From: Cryobacterium sp. PH31-O1
GTDB taxonomy: Bacteria > Actinomycetota > Actinomycetes > Actinomycetales > Microbacteriaceae
DNA length: 64,000 bases
Direction of reading: 5' to 3'
Assembly (NCBI RefSeq): GCF_030063455.1
Contig: NZ_JASITB010000003.1
Location: 1-64,000, forward strand
This document shows positions 17,180 through 25,845 of the stretch, in pieces. The notes under the pieces are model-generated. The model had not been told where the DNA came from. It saw only the letters and a list, made by a program, of their open reading frames with translations, and searched no databases. A program made the position numbers and the translations under genes. Position 1 is the stretch's first letter. Each line of letters opens with the position of its first letter.

Positions 17180-18841
17180 CTAACGTCGGGGCCCGAGGGT
17201 GATGGTCGCGACGTTCTCCACCAGCGGATGTTGGTGGTCGCGGTCGGCTATCACGCCCTTCTCCCACCAGATTTTCAGTCCGTCGGGGGTGTCTTCCAGA
17301 CTCGCCAGACAGTTGTCAAACCACGGGCCGGTGATGCCCTCCCATCGAAACGGCGGCGATTTGACCCCGGCAGAGCGGGCCAGAACGGCGGTCAACCGCG
17401 TGGCTATTCCATAGGCGAGCACGGCGGAGAAGGAACGCATAAAAACGGGTAGCGGATTTCGAATCGGCGAGCAGATGGCTTGCACGATGCGGCTGCCCGA
17501 CGTGCGCTCGACCTCCGAGACGGTCGAGTAGTGCACGTCGCCCGACAAAAATGTGACCGTCTGTGGCGCCGGACCGCGCTGGCCATCGGCCACTTCCGTG
17601 GCCATCCGTGCCAGCTCGCGGAAACTGCGCTGGAAGGCACCCCAATGCTCCAAATCGACCAGCTGGCGCAGTCGTTCGCCAACCCGCGCGGCCGGTTTAC
17701 CCCAAGCCCCTTCCGAGACAGCTTCATCCCACGATTCCAGATGGTGGAGCCCGGGAGGTAACAAAAACGGTAGAGAGGTACCGATCAGCAGGTGACGGAA
17801 GCCTCCGCGCATCCTCTCGTTCAACCAAGCCGTCTCATCGTCGTCGAGCAGTGCGCGCCGAGCGGGCTCCAGCTGCCTGGCTGCGCGGGAGTCGATCACG
17901 ATCAGTCGAACGTCGTTGATATCCCGGCAGTAACTCCACCGGTAACTCGTGGGCTCTTGATCACACCGCTGGGCAAAGGCGTCGAGCGTGGCACTGATAT
18001 CGAGTTCTGACTCGCTGTCGTGGGACGCAATATCACGCCATATTTCATCGTCGGCTCGTTCGACGGGTGACATGTTGCCGAGGTGTTGGTACACCCAGTA
18101 CGAGGCGAACCCCGCCACGATGCGCCCCGGCCACCACGTCGTCGCCTCCATCTCCTGCTTCCAGCTCAGCGAGGTATTCCAGTCGTCGCGAATGTCGTGG
18201 TCATCGAAAATCATGGCGGTCGGCACGGTCGACAGCAGCCAGCGGTTCGCTTCGTCGGACCACGCCAGGCGGTAGAGGTGGGCGTATTCTTCGTAGTCGG
18301 CCAGTTCCTTGCCGGGCGGCTCGCTGATGTCGCGTCGAGCGCGAATGAACTCCTGCATCTTCTTCGTGGTCAGGTCGGCATAGACCTGATCGCCGAGAAA
18401 GAGGATCAGGTCTGGACGCGGCACCGCCTTGCCCGGGGAGGCCAGCCTTAAGGCACAGGCCCGAAGAGCATCAACGCCGTGAGTGCGGTTACCCTCGGCG
18501 TCATGAGGAACGCTGGTGCGGCAGGAACCAAACGACAGCCGAAGCGCATGCTCGCTTCCCAGCGTCGCGATGACGGATGCCGGAAACGAGGACTCCGTAT
18601 CGGGCCACACCGGGGTGCCGTCGATCTCCACCGTGTACGGCAGCGTCGAATCGGGTTGCAAGCCGTCCACGTGCACGAGGGCGTAGTGGTGCCCGTGCAC
18701 GGCGAAGGTGCGCGCTGACCACGAGCGACCAGCGGCATTCACGGTGACGTGGCCGGCATCCCGTGTCTCGAACCAGACGCTCGCCGAAACGTCGTCGACG
18801 TACCGCATCATCGGGCCGAGGATTAAGGGAGAACTCGTCAT
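17180..18841 (-). CDS. PhoD-like metallophosphatase
   Basis: 553 residues with the alkaline phosphatase D layout: an N-terminal beta-rich domain, then metal-binding motifs SFGSCRTSVPHDA, LILFLGDQVYAD, MIFDDHDIRDDWN and VTFLSGDVHYSTVSEVE. PhoD enzymes hydrolyse phosphate mono- and diesters with Ca and Fe. I see no signal peptide or twin-arginine motif at the start (MTSSPLILGPMMRYVDDVSA), so this one may be cytosolic, unlike secreted PhoD. Insertion EATTWWPGRIVAGFASYWVY is typical of the actinobacterial subgroup. It is convergent with the remnant region and the maltokinase-cap gene. Confidence 0.87.
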   Translation of the reverse strand: MTSSPLILGPMMRYVDDVSASVWFETRDAGHVTVNAAGRSWSARTFAVHGHHYALVHVDGLQPDSTLPYTVEIDGTPVWPDTESSFPASVIATLGSEHALRLSFGSCRTSVPHDAEGNRTHGVDALRACALRLASPGKAVPRPDLILFLGDQVYADLTTKKMQEFIRARRDISEPPGKELADYEEYAHLYRLAWSDEANRWLLSTVPTAMIFDDHDIRDDWNTSLSWKQEMEATTWWPGRIVAGFASYWVYQHLGNMSPVERADDEIWRDIASHDSESELDISATLDAFAQRCDQEPTSYRWSYCRDINDVRLIVIDSRAARQLEPARRALLDDDETAWLNERMRGGFRHLLIGTSLPFLLPPGLHHLESWDEAVSEGAWGKPAARVGERLRQLVDLEHWGAFQRSFRELARMATEVADGQRGPAPQTVTFLSGDVHYSTVSEVERTSGSRIVQAICSPIRNPLPVFMRSFSAVLAYGIATRLTAVLARSAGVKSPPFRWEGITGPWFDNCLASLEDTPDGLKIWWEKGVIADRDHQHPLVENVATITLGPRR

Positions 18842-19094
18842 GAGTAATTTCTACCGCTCCAACTCCGCGGTGGCTACACCCGGGGCCGGTCTTCGCTGCT
18901 GATCTACACGCTGCCGTTCAACGGGCAGTCGCGGGCACCCGCCTCATTCTGATCGGGTACTGAGGGCGCAGAGGCAGTGCGTAACGGCGAAGAAGCGGCC
19001 GACCAAACCGGTATTTCGTCAGCCGGCGCATTTTTGTTCACGTCTTTCGCAGACGTGCCGGCCCTGCCACATTGGCTCCGCTTAGACTCACCGA

Positions 19095-19583
19095 ATGCCC
19101 CGCCTCGTAGTCGTTCTGCCGCTCGCACCGCTTGAAACCGGAGCGCGTTTCGCCGTCGCCGCGTGGCCGCTGCACATCACCGTGCTCGCCCCCTTCGAAA
19201 CGGATGCCGCGCCCGCCGAGATCGCGCGCGTTACCGCGGCCGCGCTGGCCGGGTTTCTGCCATTGACTGTGGTCGCGGGTACCGACGAACTATTTGGCCG
19301 TCATCACGACATTCCGGTGACCCTGATCGACGACAATGCTGAGTTGACGCGGCTGCACGACCTGCTGGTCGAGGCGCTGCGGCCACTCGCCTGCACGCCC
19401 AGCCATTCGGCTTTCACCGGACCGAACTTTCGGGCGCACGTCACCGTGAAGTCGCAGGGGCGCGTGTACGCGGGCGACGAACTCAGCCTCAGCCAGATCG
19501 CCCTCGTCGATATGGCGCCGCGGGCTTCGACGAGTGGGCGCACAGTGCTCGCGACGCTCGAGCTGGTTTCGACCGGGGAGTAG
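19095..19583 (+). CDS. 2H phosphoesterase (2'-5' RNA ligase-like)
   Basis: 162 residues with the two His-x-Thr motifs that define the family: HITVLAPF (His 27) and HVTVKSQ (His 115). These enzymes open or form 2',3'-cyclic phosphates or 2'-5' linkages in RNA or nucleotides. The length and spacing between motifs fit. The stop is followed after 3 nt by the GTG of the next gene, whose ribosome site (GGGGAG at 19575-19580) lies inside this gene's end, so the two are translationally coupled. That suggests a joint role with the neighbouring ART-like protein. Confidence 0.83.
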   Translation: MPRLVVVLPLAPLETGARFAVAAWPLHITVLAPFETDAAPAEIARVTAAALAGFLPLTVVAGTDELFGRHHDIPVTLIDDNAELTRLHDLLVEALRPLACTPSHSAFTGPNFRAHVTVKSQGRVYAGDELSLSQIALVDMAPRASTSGRTVLATLELVSTGE

Positions 19584-19586
19584 CGC

Positions 19587-20288
19587 GTGGCTCTGGCGTG
19601 CTTTGCCGAAGAGTACGCTCGAAACGTGTTGTCCCGCGATCTGATTCGACTGTACCCCGAGCTCTACCACGTCGCCGCCGACGACAGCTGGCCCGCCATC
19701 GAACGGCACGGGCTGCTCAGTCCGGCAGCGCTTGTGACCCGCTGGGGCGTCAAGCAGGGAGCTCCCCAGGCCGCCATTCTCGGTAAACGGCGCGGTGAGT
19801 CACGCGTGCTGGAGCATGCGGAATACGGCACCGCGGTCATCCGTCACCAGAAGGCCATTCATGAGCCCTCGCTCGAGGACGCCCTCGAAGACATGACACT
19901 CGCCGAATGGTACGCGGCCCTCAACGACCGCGTATTTTTTCACCTGCAGCCGCGGCTGCTGCGCGACCTGCTAAACGCCCGCTCCTATCGGGATGACGCC
20001 CACACCGTGATCACCCTGAACACCAAGAGCCTGGTCGCCGCCCACGAGAACGAGATCGAGCTGAGCGCCATTAACTCCGGCTTCGCTCAGCGGCACAGCA
20101 AGGAGGAGCGCGGGCGGGAAACCTTCGAGTCGATCGAGGACTACCGGCATCCGACCCGGTCGCACGCGGTGACCAAGGGGCAGGATATCGCCGAACTCGC
20201 CATCCCCCGTGGGGTGCGTGACCTGCGCGACCACGTCGTTCGCGTCGAGCGGATGCGTGAGGGCACGGTTCTCGAACGCCTCGCCTGA
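19587..20288 (+). CDS. DUF7002-like protein, possible ADP-ribosyltransferase-like fold
   Basis: 233 residues from the GTG at 19587. The core LYHVAADDSWPAIERHGLLS has the look of the H-motif of ADP-ribosyltransferase-like proteins such as DarT and KptA (YH..., then 'I..HGLLS'). It is followed by VFFHLQPRLLRDLL and VITLNTKSLVAA. I believe this is the DUF7002 family, but no function is established. No signal peptide or membrane segment is present. It is coupled to the 2H phosphoesterase upstream. The ART-like reading is inference from pattern only; the catalytic Glu motif is not clear. Confidence 0.6.
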   Translation: MALACFAEEYARNVLSRDLIRLYPELYHVAADDSWPAIERHGLLSPAALVTRWGVKQGAPQAAILGKRRGESRVLEHAEYGTAVIRHQKAIHEPSLEDALEDMTLAEWYAALNDRVFFHLQPRLLRDLLNARSYRDDAHTVITLNTKSLVAAHENEIELSAINSGFAQRHSKEERGRETFESIEDYRHPTRSHAVTKGQDIAELAIPRGVRDLRDHVVRVERMREGTVLERLA

Positions 20289-20298
20289 CCCCCCGGGT

Positions 20299-21192
20299 TC
20301 AGCGGGCGGCGAGGTACTCGACAGCGGTGACGATGAGGGGCGAGGCCGCCAGCGCGAGCACGGTCGCGGCCGCAGCGGCGGCGAGAACGGTGAACGTCGT
20401 GCGCCGGGTGCGGGCGGCTGCAACCTGCTGTTCGAGCGCGGAAAACCGGGCGTGCAGGTGCGCCGGAGCGAGCGGCTGGCCGGTCGCACGCCAGGTCGCC
20501 GGGTCGTCGACGAGCGCGGTGAGCGCGGCCTGCTGCTCGGCGCTGAGCACCTGCGGGCGCCCAACGAGCCACCGGCGCAGACGTGGCGAGTCGATGACCG
20601 TCACGGCATTGGGCTTGCCTGCAAGCAGAATCTTGTGCGGGTTGACCAGCACGATCACGGGCTGAACGACGGCGGCCACCGGCATCGCTGCGGCGAGCAG
20701 CGCGGTGATCTGGGCTGATTCGAACCGGGCATCGCGCAGGTACGGCATGGCGTGTTCGCCGATCGGAATCGAACGCAGCGACCCGGTCAGGTCGCGATCC
20801 CAGTGCGTCTTCGAATTGATCGAGAAAATTCCGCCCGGACCGACGACGAGGTGATCGACCCAGAATGCCGTGTTGCGAATGGGCAGGGAATGATAAACGC
20901 TGTAGCCCTCGGGGAGCCGTCCAAGAATGTCACCGACAATCATCTCGGCCTGCGCGGCGCGCAACCAGCTCAGCTCGTTCGCGTCGAGCGGCGAGGCGCC
21001 CAGGGTGCGGGCGAGCCGGGAGCGCGGCGGCCGATCGCCGTGCTGGCGGAGCAGTTCCTCGATGACGGACTGCCCGGCAAACCGACCGGGAGCGATGGGC
21101 ATGACCGGTGCCACCGAGCGTGCGGGTTCGCTGTCACGAGCGGGAACTCCAGCGCCAAGAATTGTCATAGCCACGTTCACTTGCCTCACCAC
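20299..21192 (-). CDS. NERD-domain protein, copy 1
   Basis: 297 residues. The nuclease-related domain spans about residues 79-130: helix AAQAEMIVGDILGRL with Glu 83, then WVDHLVVGPGGIFSINSK with Asp 113 and Lys 128. These three match the acidic/acidic/Lys pattern of the restriction-endonuclease fold, so this copy could be catalytic. After a second helical region (LLVGRPQVLSAEQQAALTAL), a hydrophobic segment near the C-terminus may anchor it. It is one of three related genes within 3 kb, all on the minus strand. An in-frame ATG at residue 9 is an alternative start. Confidence 0.77.
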   Translation of the reverse strand: MVRQVNVAMTILGAGVPARDSEPARSVAPVMPIAPGRFAGQSVIEELLRQHGDRPPRSRLARTLGASPLDANELSWLRAAQAEMIVGDILGRLPEGYSVYHSLPIRNTAFWVDHLVVGPGGIFSINSKTHWDRDLTGSLRSIPIGEHAMPYLRDARFESAQITALLAAAMPVAAVVQPVIVLVNPHKILLAGKPNAVTVIDSPRLRRWLVGRPQVLSAEQQAALTALVDDPATWRATGQPLAPAHLHARFSALEQQVAAARTRRTTFTVLAAAAAATVLALAASPLIVTAVEYLAAR

Positions 21193-21429
21193 GGGTTTGC
21201 ACCCCCGTACTATCGTGGCCCCGACACCCGCCGATTCCGTATAGACAATCGGCCGTGTTCCAGCATCGGTTAGCAGTTCCTAAGTAATTCTCATTCGGGT
21301 CTGGAGCGATGCGGGAGGCTGGCACGGAGCATCCGCTGCCAATAGAGGGGCGGGACCCCCACGCTGCTCCCCCGCTAAGCAGGGCAACGTCGGCTAGCCT
21401 GAAAGTCACCCCACCGATTGGATTCGATC

Positions 21430-21639
21430 GTGAAACACCTGACTTTCAACGTTTGCGCGATCGCGGGACTCGGTTTCAGCGGCCTGGCTGTGCTTCTACT
21501 GCTAGCCAATCTGCTCTCGGGTAACCAATTCGTTGACGTCATCTTGCCGGCAGCCGTGGTGTCGCTCCTTGTGGGCGGAGCCTTCTCGGTGCGCGCGCGC
21601 CTGCTCTCAGCCAAGGGGAACGGGCCAGCCAAACGCTAG
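21430..21639 (+). CDS. Small two-helix membrane protein
   Basis: 69 residues from the GTG at 21430; a TTG at 21418 is also in frame. Two hydrophobic segments (FNVCAIAGLGFSGLAVLLLL and VDVILPAAVVSLLVGGAFSV) are joined by a short polar loop, and a basic tail SAKGNGPAKR follows. No family is recognised. It lies between two NERD genes on the opposite strand, with its 3' end overlapping the stop region of NERD copy 2 by a few bases. The good hydrophobic pattern supports a real gene; the ribosome site is poor. Confidence 0.5.
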   Translation: MKHLTFNVCAIAGLGFSGLAVLLLLANLLSGNQFVDVILPAAVVSLLVGGAFSVRARLLSAKGNGPAKR

Positions 21640-22316
21640 CTGCCAGTGCCCAGATCGGCACGCGGCACGATCGACGGGCGAACACCCCAGGTCAGCGGGT
21701 TGTCGATCACGGCGGCGAGTTCCATGCGTTCGATCGGGCGTAACACCTGCGGGCGCGCGGCCAGCCAATCGCCGAGCATGGCGGCGCCGAGCACCGGAAC
21801 GGGCGGCGTCCTGCCCGAGCTCAACCGCCCGGGCGCCCACAGGGCGCGGGTGGTGAGCACGACGAAGGCCGGCTGCACCGCGGTGCGCAGCGGCAGCCGA
21901 CCGCGCAGCAACATTGTCAGGCGACGCGCGGAGGCTTCGGTGGCAGTTAGTTGCGGGGAGCGCTGCCCGAACACTGTGTGGCGGCTCATCCAGGCGATCT
22001 GGCCGTCATAGACCTGGGCGTGCAGCGCGAAAACGCCGCCCGGTCCTACCAGCAGTCGCGCCGCGCTCGCCCCGTCACCACCCAGCGAAGTAAATGCGGC
22101 CCAGTGTTCCGGCAACGTCGCGAGCAGCGTGTCGACGGCGATTTCGTTGCGCGCACGGGCCAGCGCCACGTCGGTCGGCGAGGCGGCGGCCTGCCGTGTC
22201 ACACGGGCGAACAGCGAGGCTGGGTCGGTCGATGATCGAGGCGCTCCGGTGCGAGTCGATTCGGGCAATTCCGGCGGCGTCACCAGACGGCGCCGAGTGG
22301 AGAGTATGTGAGTCAT
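21636..22316 (-). CDS. NERD-like protein, copy 2, catalytic residues lost
   Basis: 226 residues from the ATG at 22316, which has GAGGAGC six bases upstream; this start beats the open frame to 22418. It aligns with the two neighbours: helix ARARNEIAVDTLLATLPEHW, then RLLVGPGGVFALHAQVYDGQ and the region AARPQVLRPIERMELAAVID. The Asp of the VDHLV motif is replaced (SAARLLV) and the terminal Lys is absent (HAQ), so a nuclease role is unlikely. No membrane segment is evident. It is probably a non-catalytic paralogue. Confidence 0.68.
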   Translation of the reverse strand: MTHILSTRRRLVTPPELPESTRTGAPRSSTDPASLFARVTRQAAASPTDVALARARNEIAVDTLLATLPEHWAAFTSLGGDGASAARLLVGPGGVFALHAQVYDGQIAWMSRHTVFGQRSPQLTATEASARRLTMLLRGRLPLRTAVQPAFVVLTTRALWAPGRLSSGRTPPVPVLGAAMLGDWLAARPQVLRPIERMELAAVIDNPLTWGVRPSIVPRADLGTGS

Positions 22317-22445
22317 GAGTGCTCCTCGCCGGGTTCTATATCTTGCCAGTGCCGCCCTCGCGGCAAGACCCCCCAGAATGGGTGACTTTTCACCAAGAGG
22401 ATGCCGCCCCGGTTGCACCGACAGTCCCGACCTCCGAGCACTGAC

Positions 22446-22486
22446 AAGCCGCTAGATTCCTGCAAATCACAGGAGCCGAGCGGCTT
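22446..22486 (-). terminator. Hairpin after NERD copy 3
   Basis: AAGCCGCT (22446-22453) pairs with AGCGGCTT (22479-22486), with an inner TCCTG/CACAGGA stem. It lies 20 nt beyond the stop at 22506. No strong T-run follows on the minus strand, so the terminator call is tentative. Confidence 0.4.
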
Positions 22487-22505
22487 TGTGTGCTCGAGTC
22501 TCGCG

Positions 22506-23306
22506 CTACACCGCGCTCACGAGACGGGGCAAGGCCAGAATAAGCTCCAGGGCGGCCAGGATGGTGAGCACCATTCCCAGCGGCAACCAGAACAGGCGGG
22601 TGCGACGAGCACGAGCCACTTCGGTCTCGAGCACACCGAAACGTTGCAGGATCTCGGCCGGTTCGAGCGCCGCGAGGGCCTGCCAGAGCGCCGGGTTCTC
22701 GACGAACCCGGCAATCTCCAGCCGGTCGAGGGGTGCCAGCACCGGAGGCAGTCCCTGAAGCCACGCGCACAGGTTGTCTACCTCAATGATCTTCACCCGC
22801 GATGGTGGCGCCTTCACCGTGACGCTCTTGGTATCGACGAGCACGACGACGCCGTGCACCGAAGCGGCGCGCGGCATCCGCTGGGAGAGAAGGGTGGTGA
22901 GGCAGACGGCTTCGTATTCCGCTTCCCTTATATACGGAATCTTGCGGGCACCGACCAGCACGCTGCGCCCGGCTACCTGCACGGCTTTGCGTGCCTGCCG
23001 GTCGGAATGGAGTGCGAACACGCCGCCAGGGCCGATCACAAGGTGGTCGACGTCGGCGCCGCTGTCGCCGACCGGAAGGGAATGAAAGACGATCCATTCT
23101 CTGGGCAGTCCGGCGAGAGCAAGTCCCACCGCGATTTCGGCGCGGGCGGCGTCGAAACATTGCAGGGCGTCGGCGCCGAGCGGGGAGCGACCGATCAGAC
23201 GCTGCAGCGGGTTACGAGGCGCGATCAGGCGCTGCTCCAGCAGGAGCACTTCTATGATCGACTGCGCGGGGCAACGCTGTCGCATGATCGGAGCATCGAT
23301 TGTCAC
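22506..23306 (-). CDS. NERD-domain protein, copy 3, membrane-anchored
   Basis: 266 residues from the GTG at 23306, preceded by CAGGAG; the frame is open further upstream but the sequence there lacks family similarity. The NERD core is AARAEIAVGLALAGLPREWI followed by VDHLVIGPGGVFALHSD. The Glu and Asp are kept but the Lys is not visible. The shared C-terminal region reads LPPVLAPLDRLEIAGFVENP. One hydrophobic segment near the end (LPLGMVLTILAALELILAL) probably anchors it. Third member of the local NERD family. Confidence 0.75.
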   Translation of the reverse strand: MTIDAPIMRQRCPAQSIIEVLLLEQRLIAPRNPLQRLIGRSPLGADALQCFDAARAEIAVGLALAGLPREWIVFHSLPVGDSGADVDHLVIGPGGVFALHSDRQARKAVQVAGRSVLVGARKIPYIREAEYEAVCLTTLLSQRMPRAASVHGVVVLVDTKSVTVKAPPSRVKIIEVDNLCAWLQGLPPVLAPLDRLEIAGFVENPALWQALAALEPAEILQRFGVLETEVARARRTRLFWLPLGMVLTILAALELILALPRLVSAV

Positions 23307-23532
23307 GGCTCTCCTGTTCGGGTGCTTGAATATAACCGCCCGGAGGATGACGGCAAGAGCCCCCATTTGGGATACTTGCGTGCGGGGCCGATCAGCCCAG
23401 CAGTGAATGGGCGGTGGCGTGTGCGCGCACGTTAGGGGGCGTACATTCCTTCGCTTAGGCTGGGCAGGCAACTTAGGCATGGCCGTTTGGTCTCCCTGCG
23501 CCTGGGGGCTCCAACGTAAAGGAACCTGCACC

Positions 23533-24108
23533 ATGAACAAGAAGAATATTTTCATCGCCACGGCCGTGGGCGTCGTACTCGTGTTGGGTGGTGCGGGCAT
23601 AGCCCTGGCCGTCAGCGACATGGGCGACAACGACGGCCCCCTCTCTGGCGAAACGCTCGACCGCGCGAGCAACGCCGCCCTCGCCGACGTCGGTCCCGGC
23701 ACCGTGACGAGCGCCGAGCGCAACGATGACGGCGGAAGTGCCTACGATCTCGAGGTTCGCCTCGACGACGGCACCACGGTCGACGTCGAGCTCAACGATT
23801 CCTTTGACGTGGTCTGGGTCGGTGACTACGACAACGACGACAGCACGTCGAACAGTTCAGCGGCACCGAGTGCCACGTCAAGCGCCACGGCCGATACGAG
23901 TGCAGCCGACCAGGCCGCGACTGAGCGAGCCAGCGCGGAGGCCGCCGCCCTCGCTGCGGTGGGCAGCGGTCGGGTGACCGACTTCGATCGGGACGACGAC
24001 TGGGACCACCTGTACGAGGTTGAGGTCACCCTCGACGACGGCAGTGACCGCGACGTCGACCTCGACGCCAACTTCGTTGTCGTGAGCATCGACGACGTGC
24101 AGCAGTAG
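23533..24108 (+). CDS. Exported protein with two PepSY-like repeats
   Basis: 191 residues from the ATG at 23533. An N-terminal signal or anchor (FIATAVGVVLVLGGAGIALA) precedes two similar acidic repeats: ASNAALADVGPGTVTSAERN leading to YDLEVRLDDGTTVDVEL, and AEAAALAAVGSGRVTDFDRD leading to YEVEVTLDDGSDRDVDLD. A Ser/Thr/Ala-rich linker separates them. This is the PepSY-domain pattern, thought to inhibit or sense proteases at the cell surface. It lies alone, followed by a strong terminator. Confidence 0.8.
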   Translation: MNKKNIFIATAVGVVLVLGGAGIALAVSDMGDNDGPLSGETLDRASNAALADVGPGTVTSAERNDDGGSAYDLEVRLDDGTTVDVELNDSFDVVWVGDYDNDDSTSNSSAAPSATSSATADTSAADQAATERASAEAAALAAVGSGRVTDFDRDDDWDHLYEVEVTLDDGSDRDVDLDANFVVVSIDDVQQ

Positions 24109-24115
24109 GTCTGCT

Positions 24116-24155
24116 CCGGTGAAGCGCTGAGCTTTTTCGTTTCGCGCTTCACCGG
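24116..24155. terminator. Bidirectional terminator between the PepSY-like gene and rraA
   Basis: A perfect 12-bp inverted repeat, CCGGTGAAGCGC (24116-24127) and GCGCTTCACCGG (24144-24155), lies around a T-rich loop of 16 nt. It sits between two convergent genes: stop at 24108 on plus and 24166 on minus. Confidence 0.75.
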
Positions 24156-24165
24156 TTTGACGACG

Positions 24166-24633
24166 TCAGCGTTCGACCAGAATGCCGTCTTCATCGCAGT
24201 AGACGGTGCGTCCGGGGGTGAAGACCACTCCGGCGAACTCGACGATGGCATCCGCTACCCCCGAGCCGGTCTTGGAGCTCTTGCGCGGGTTGCTGCCGAG
24301 CGCTTTCACCCCGAGGTCGAGGGCGCCGATGGCGACACGGTCCCGCACTGCGCCGTTGATAATCGCGCCGGACCATCCGTTCGCGACAGCAAGGTCGGCG
24401 ATCATGTCGCCCATGAGCGCGGAGTTGAGGGAGCCGCCGCCGTCGATGACGAGCACGGCGCCGTTACCGGGTGTGGACAGGATCGACTTGAGCAGGGCGT
24501 TGTCTTCGAAGCAGGTGACCGTCCGGATCGGGCCGCTGAAGCGAGCTCGCCCACCGATCGTCTGAAACTGCAAGGGTACGGATTGCAGGTCTTCGCCACG
24601 CTCGTCGTACAAATCGGCGGTCAATACGGTCAT
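24166..24633 (-). CDS. rraA: RraA-family protein (RNase E regulator or oxaloacetate/HMG aldolase-like)
   Basis: 155 residues from the ATG at 24633, preceded by CTGGAGGAACA; the open frame to 24993 lacks family similarity. Core motifs are [20 protein letters not shown] and [14 protein letters not shown], with the Arg-Asp pair used by HMG/oxaloacetate aldolases. Proteobacterial RraA binds RNase E; many RraA-fold proteins elsewhere are metal-dependent aldolases, so the name does not settle the reaction. Length fits the RraA group (about 160). It is divergent from acylphosphatase. Confidence 0.87.
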   Translation of the reverse strand: MTVLTADLYDERGEDLQSVPLQFQTIGGRARFSGPIRTVTCFEDNALLKSILSTPGNGAVLVIDGGGSLNSALMGDMIADLAVANGWSGAIINGAVRDRVAIGALDLGVKALGSNPRKSSKTGSGVADAIVEFAGVVFTPGRTVYCDEDGILVER

Positions 24634-24836
24634 TGTTCCTCCAGGGTTTCGTTGCTTCCAGAGTAGGCCCCTTGACTGCCGCCCAGCGCGGGCTGCCGGT
24701 TCGGACCGGATGCTGGTGCGGCCTGCCGAGCTGAGATGAGTCCAACTGAGAGCTTGACTCTGGTCCCGGCCCCCACGCACTCGTATCGAGCGAAACCCCG
24801 ACGGTCGCGCGACTGCGGAGTCGGGCGCACAATGGT

Positions 24837-25109
24837 GTGGTGATTCGCAAACGAGTTCTCGCAAGCGGCGAGGTGCAGGGTGTCGGATTTCGATACCACG
24901 CCCGAGCCCGGGCGCTTCAGCTCGGACTGGTCGGGTATGTGCGCAACCGTCCCGACGGATCGGTGGAGCTCGAAATCGAAGGCCCGGAAGCATCCGTTTC
25001 GCGCATGCTGCTCTGGCTGCAGACCGGACCCCGCTACGCCGTCGTGACCACCCTCGAGGTGGGTGATGTCGCCGCGACCGGTGAGAGTGAGTTTCAGATC
25101 ACCGGCTGA
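24837..25109 (+). CDS. acyP: Acylphosphatase
   Basis: 90 residues, the standard size. The phosphate-binding Arg lies in [20 protein letters not shown], and the catalytic Asn in [20 protein letters not shown]. It hydrolyses acyl phosphates such as acetyl phosphate or carbamoyl phosphate. The start is one of two adjacent GTG codons at 24837 and 24840. It stands alone between the divergent rraA and the Pr6Pr gene. Confidence 0.94.
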   Translation: MVIRKRVLASGEVQGVGFRYHARARALQLGLVGYVRNRPDGSVELEIEGPEASVSRMLLWLQTGPRYAVVTTLEVGDVAATGESEFQITG

Positions 25110-25181
25110 GGTCGGCGGCTGCCCGGCGCTGGCGTAGCGTTAGCCTATGACCGCGCGCACGAGCCCCACCGGGGGGCGGAA

Positions 25182-25841
25182 ATGAGAGCGCGCACCGCGT
25201 TCGGTGTGGCGCGCCTCGGCCTGACGGCGGCAGCACTGGTCGCTCTGATCGGCTACTTTCAGTACACCCTCGGAGTGACCACGTTTGCGATCGCGAACTT
25301 CTTCAGCTATTTCACTGTGCAGAGCGCGATTGCGTCGATCTTCGTCTTCGTGACGGCCGCCGGGGTGGCCTTGCGACGGCCCACCGACCCGGCCTGGCTC
25401 GACATGTTGCGTGCCATGGTGACCACCTACATTCTGGTCTCTGGCGTGGTCTATGGAATCATCGTCTGGCAGTCCTCTGGGGCGAACTACTCGATCGAGG
25501 TGCCGTGGTCGAGCCAGTTGCTGCACTTCGTGATTCCGACCTGCGCCCTCATCGACTGGATCGTCGACCCGTTCAAGGCCCGCCTGTCGTGGAAATATCT
25601 CGGTTGGGCCATTGTTTTTCCGGTGTTCTGGCTGGTCTTCACGCTCATTCGCGGACCGATTGTGGGCTGGTACCCGTACTTCTTTCTCGACGCCCGCCAG
25701 GTGAGCGGCCCGGGCGAGACCGTGTTCTATTGCCTGATCATCGTGGCGATCATTACCGGCATCGCGGCGCTGCTCACCTGGATCACGCGAATGAAGCGGA
25801 TACCGCGCCACCTGCTCCCACCCTGGCGCCCCTCCACCTGA
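25182..25841 (+). CDS. Pr6Pr family membrane protein
   Basis: 219 residues with six hydrophobic segments. It opens with ARLGLTAAALVALIGYFQYT and FFSYFTVQSAIASIFVF, followed by SSQLLHFVIPTCALIDWIVD and the WLVFTLIRGPIVGWYPYFFL motif. This matches the Pr6Pr family, a six-helix group of unknown transport or enzymatic role. Conserved His and Asp residues inside the membrane (LLHFVIP, LIDWIVD) hint at metal or proton chemistry. It is convergent with the amine oxidase, with only 4 nt between stops. Confidence 0.82.
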   Translation: MRARTAFGVARLGLTAAALVALIGYFQYTLGVTTFAIANFFSYFTVQSAIASIFVFVTAAGVALRRPTDPAWLDMLRAMVTTYILVSGVVYGIIVWQSSGANYSIEVPWSSQLLHFVIPTCALIDWIVDPFKARLSWKYLGWAIVFPVFWLVFTLIRGPIVGWYPYFFLDARQVSGPGETVFYCLIIVAIITGIAALLTWITRMKRIPRHLLPPWRPST

Positions 25842-25845
25842 CCTG

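Noticed and set aside
18840..18902. Short plus-strand frame starting MSNFYRSNSAVATP
   Set aside because: Ends after about 20 residues, lies on the reverse of the PhoD start, and has no family match.
18904..19128. Minus-strand frame of 74 codons before the 2H phosphoesterase gene
   Set aside because: It overlaps the start of the 2H gene, has irregular composition, and shows no motif or ribosome site.
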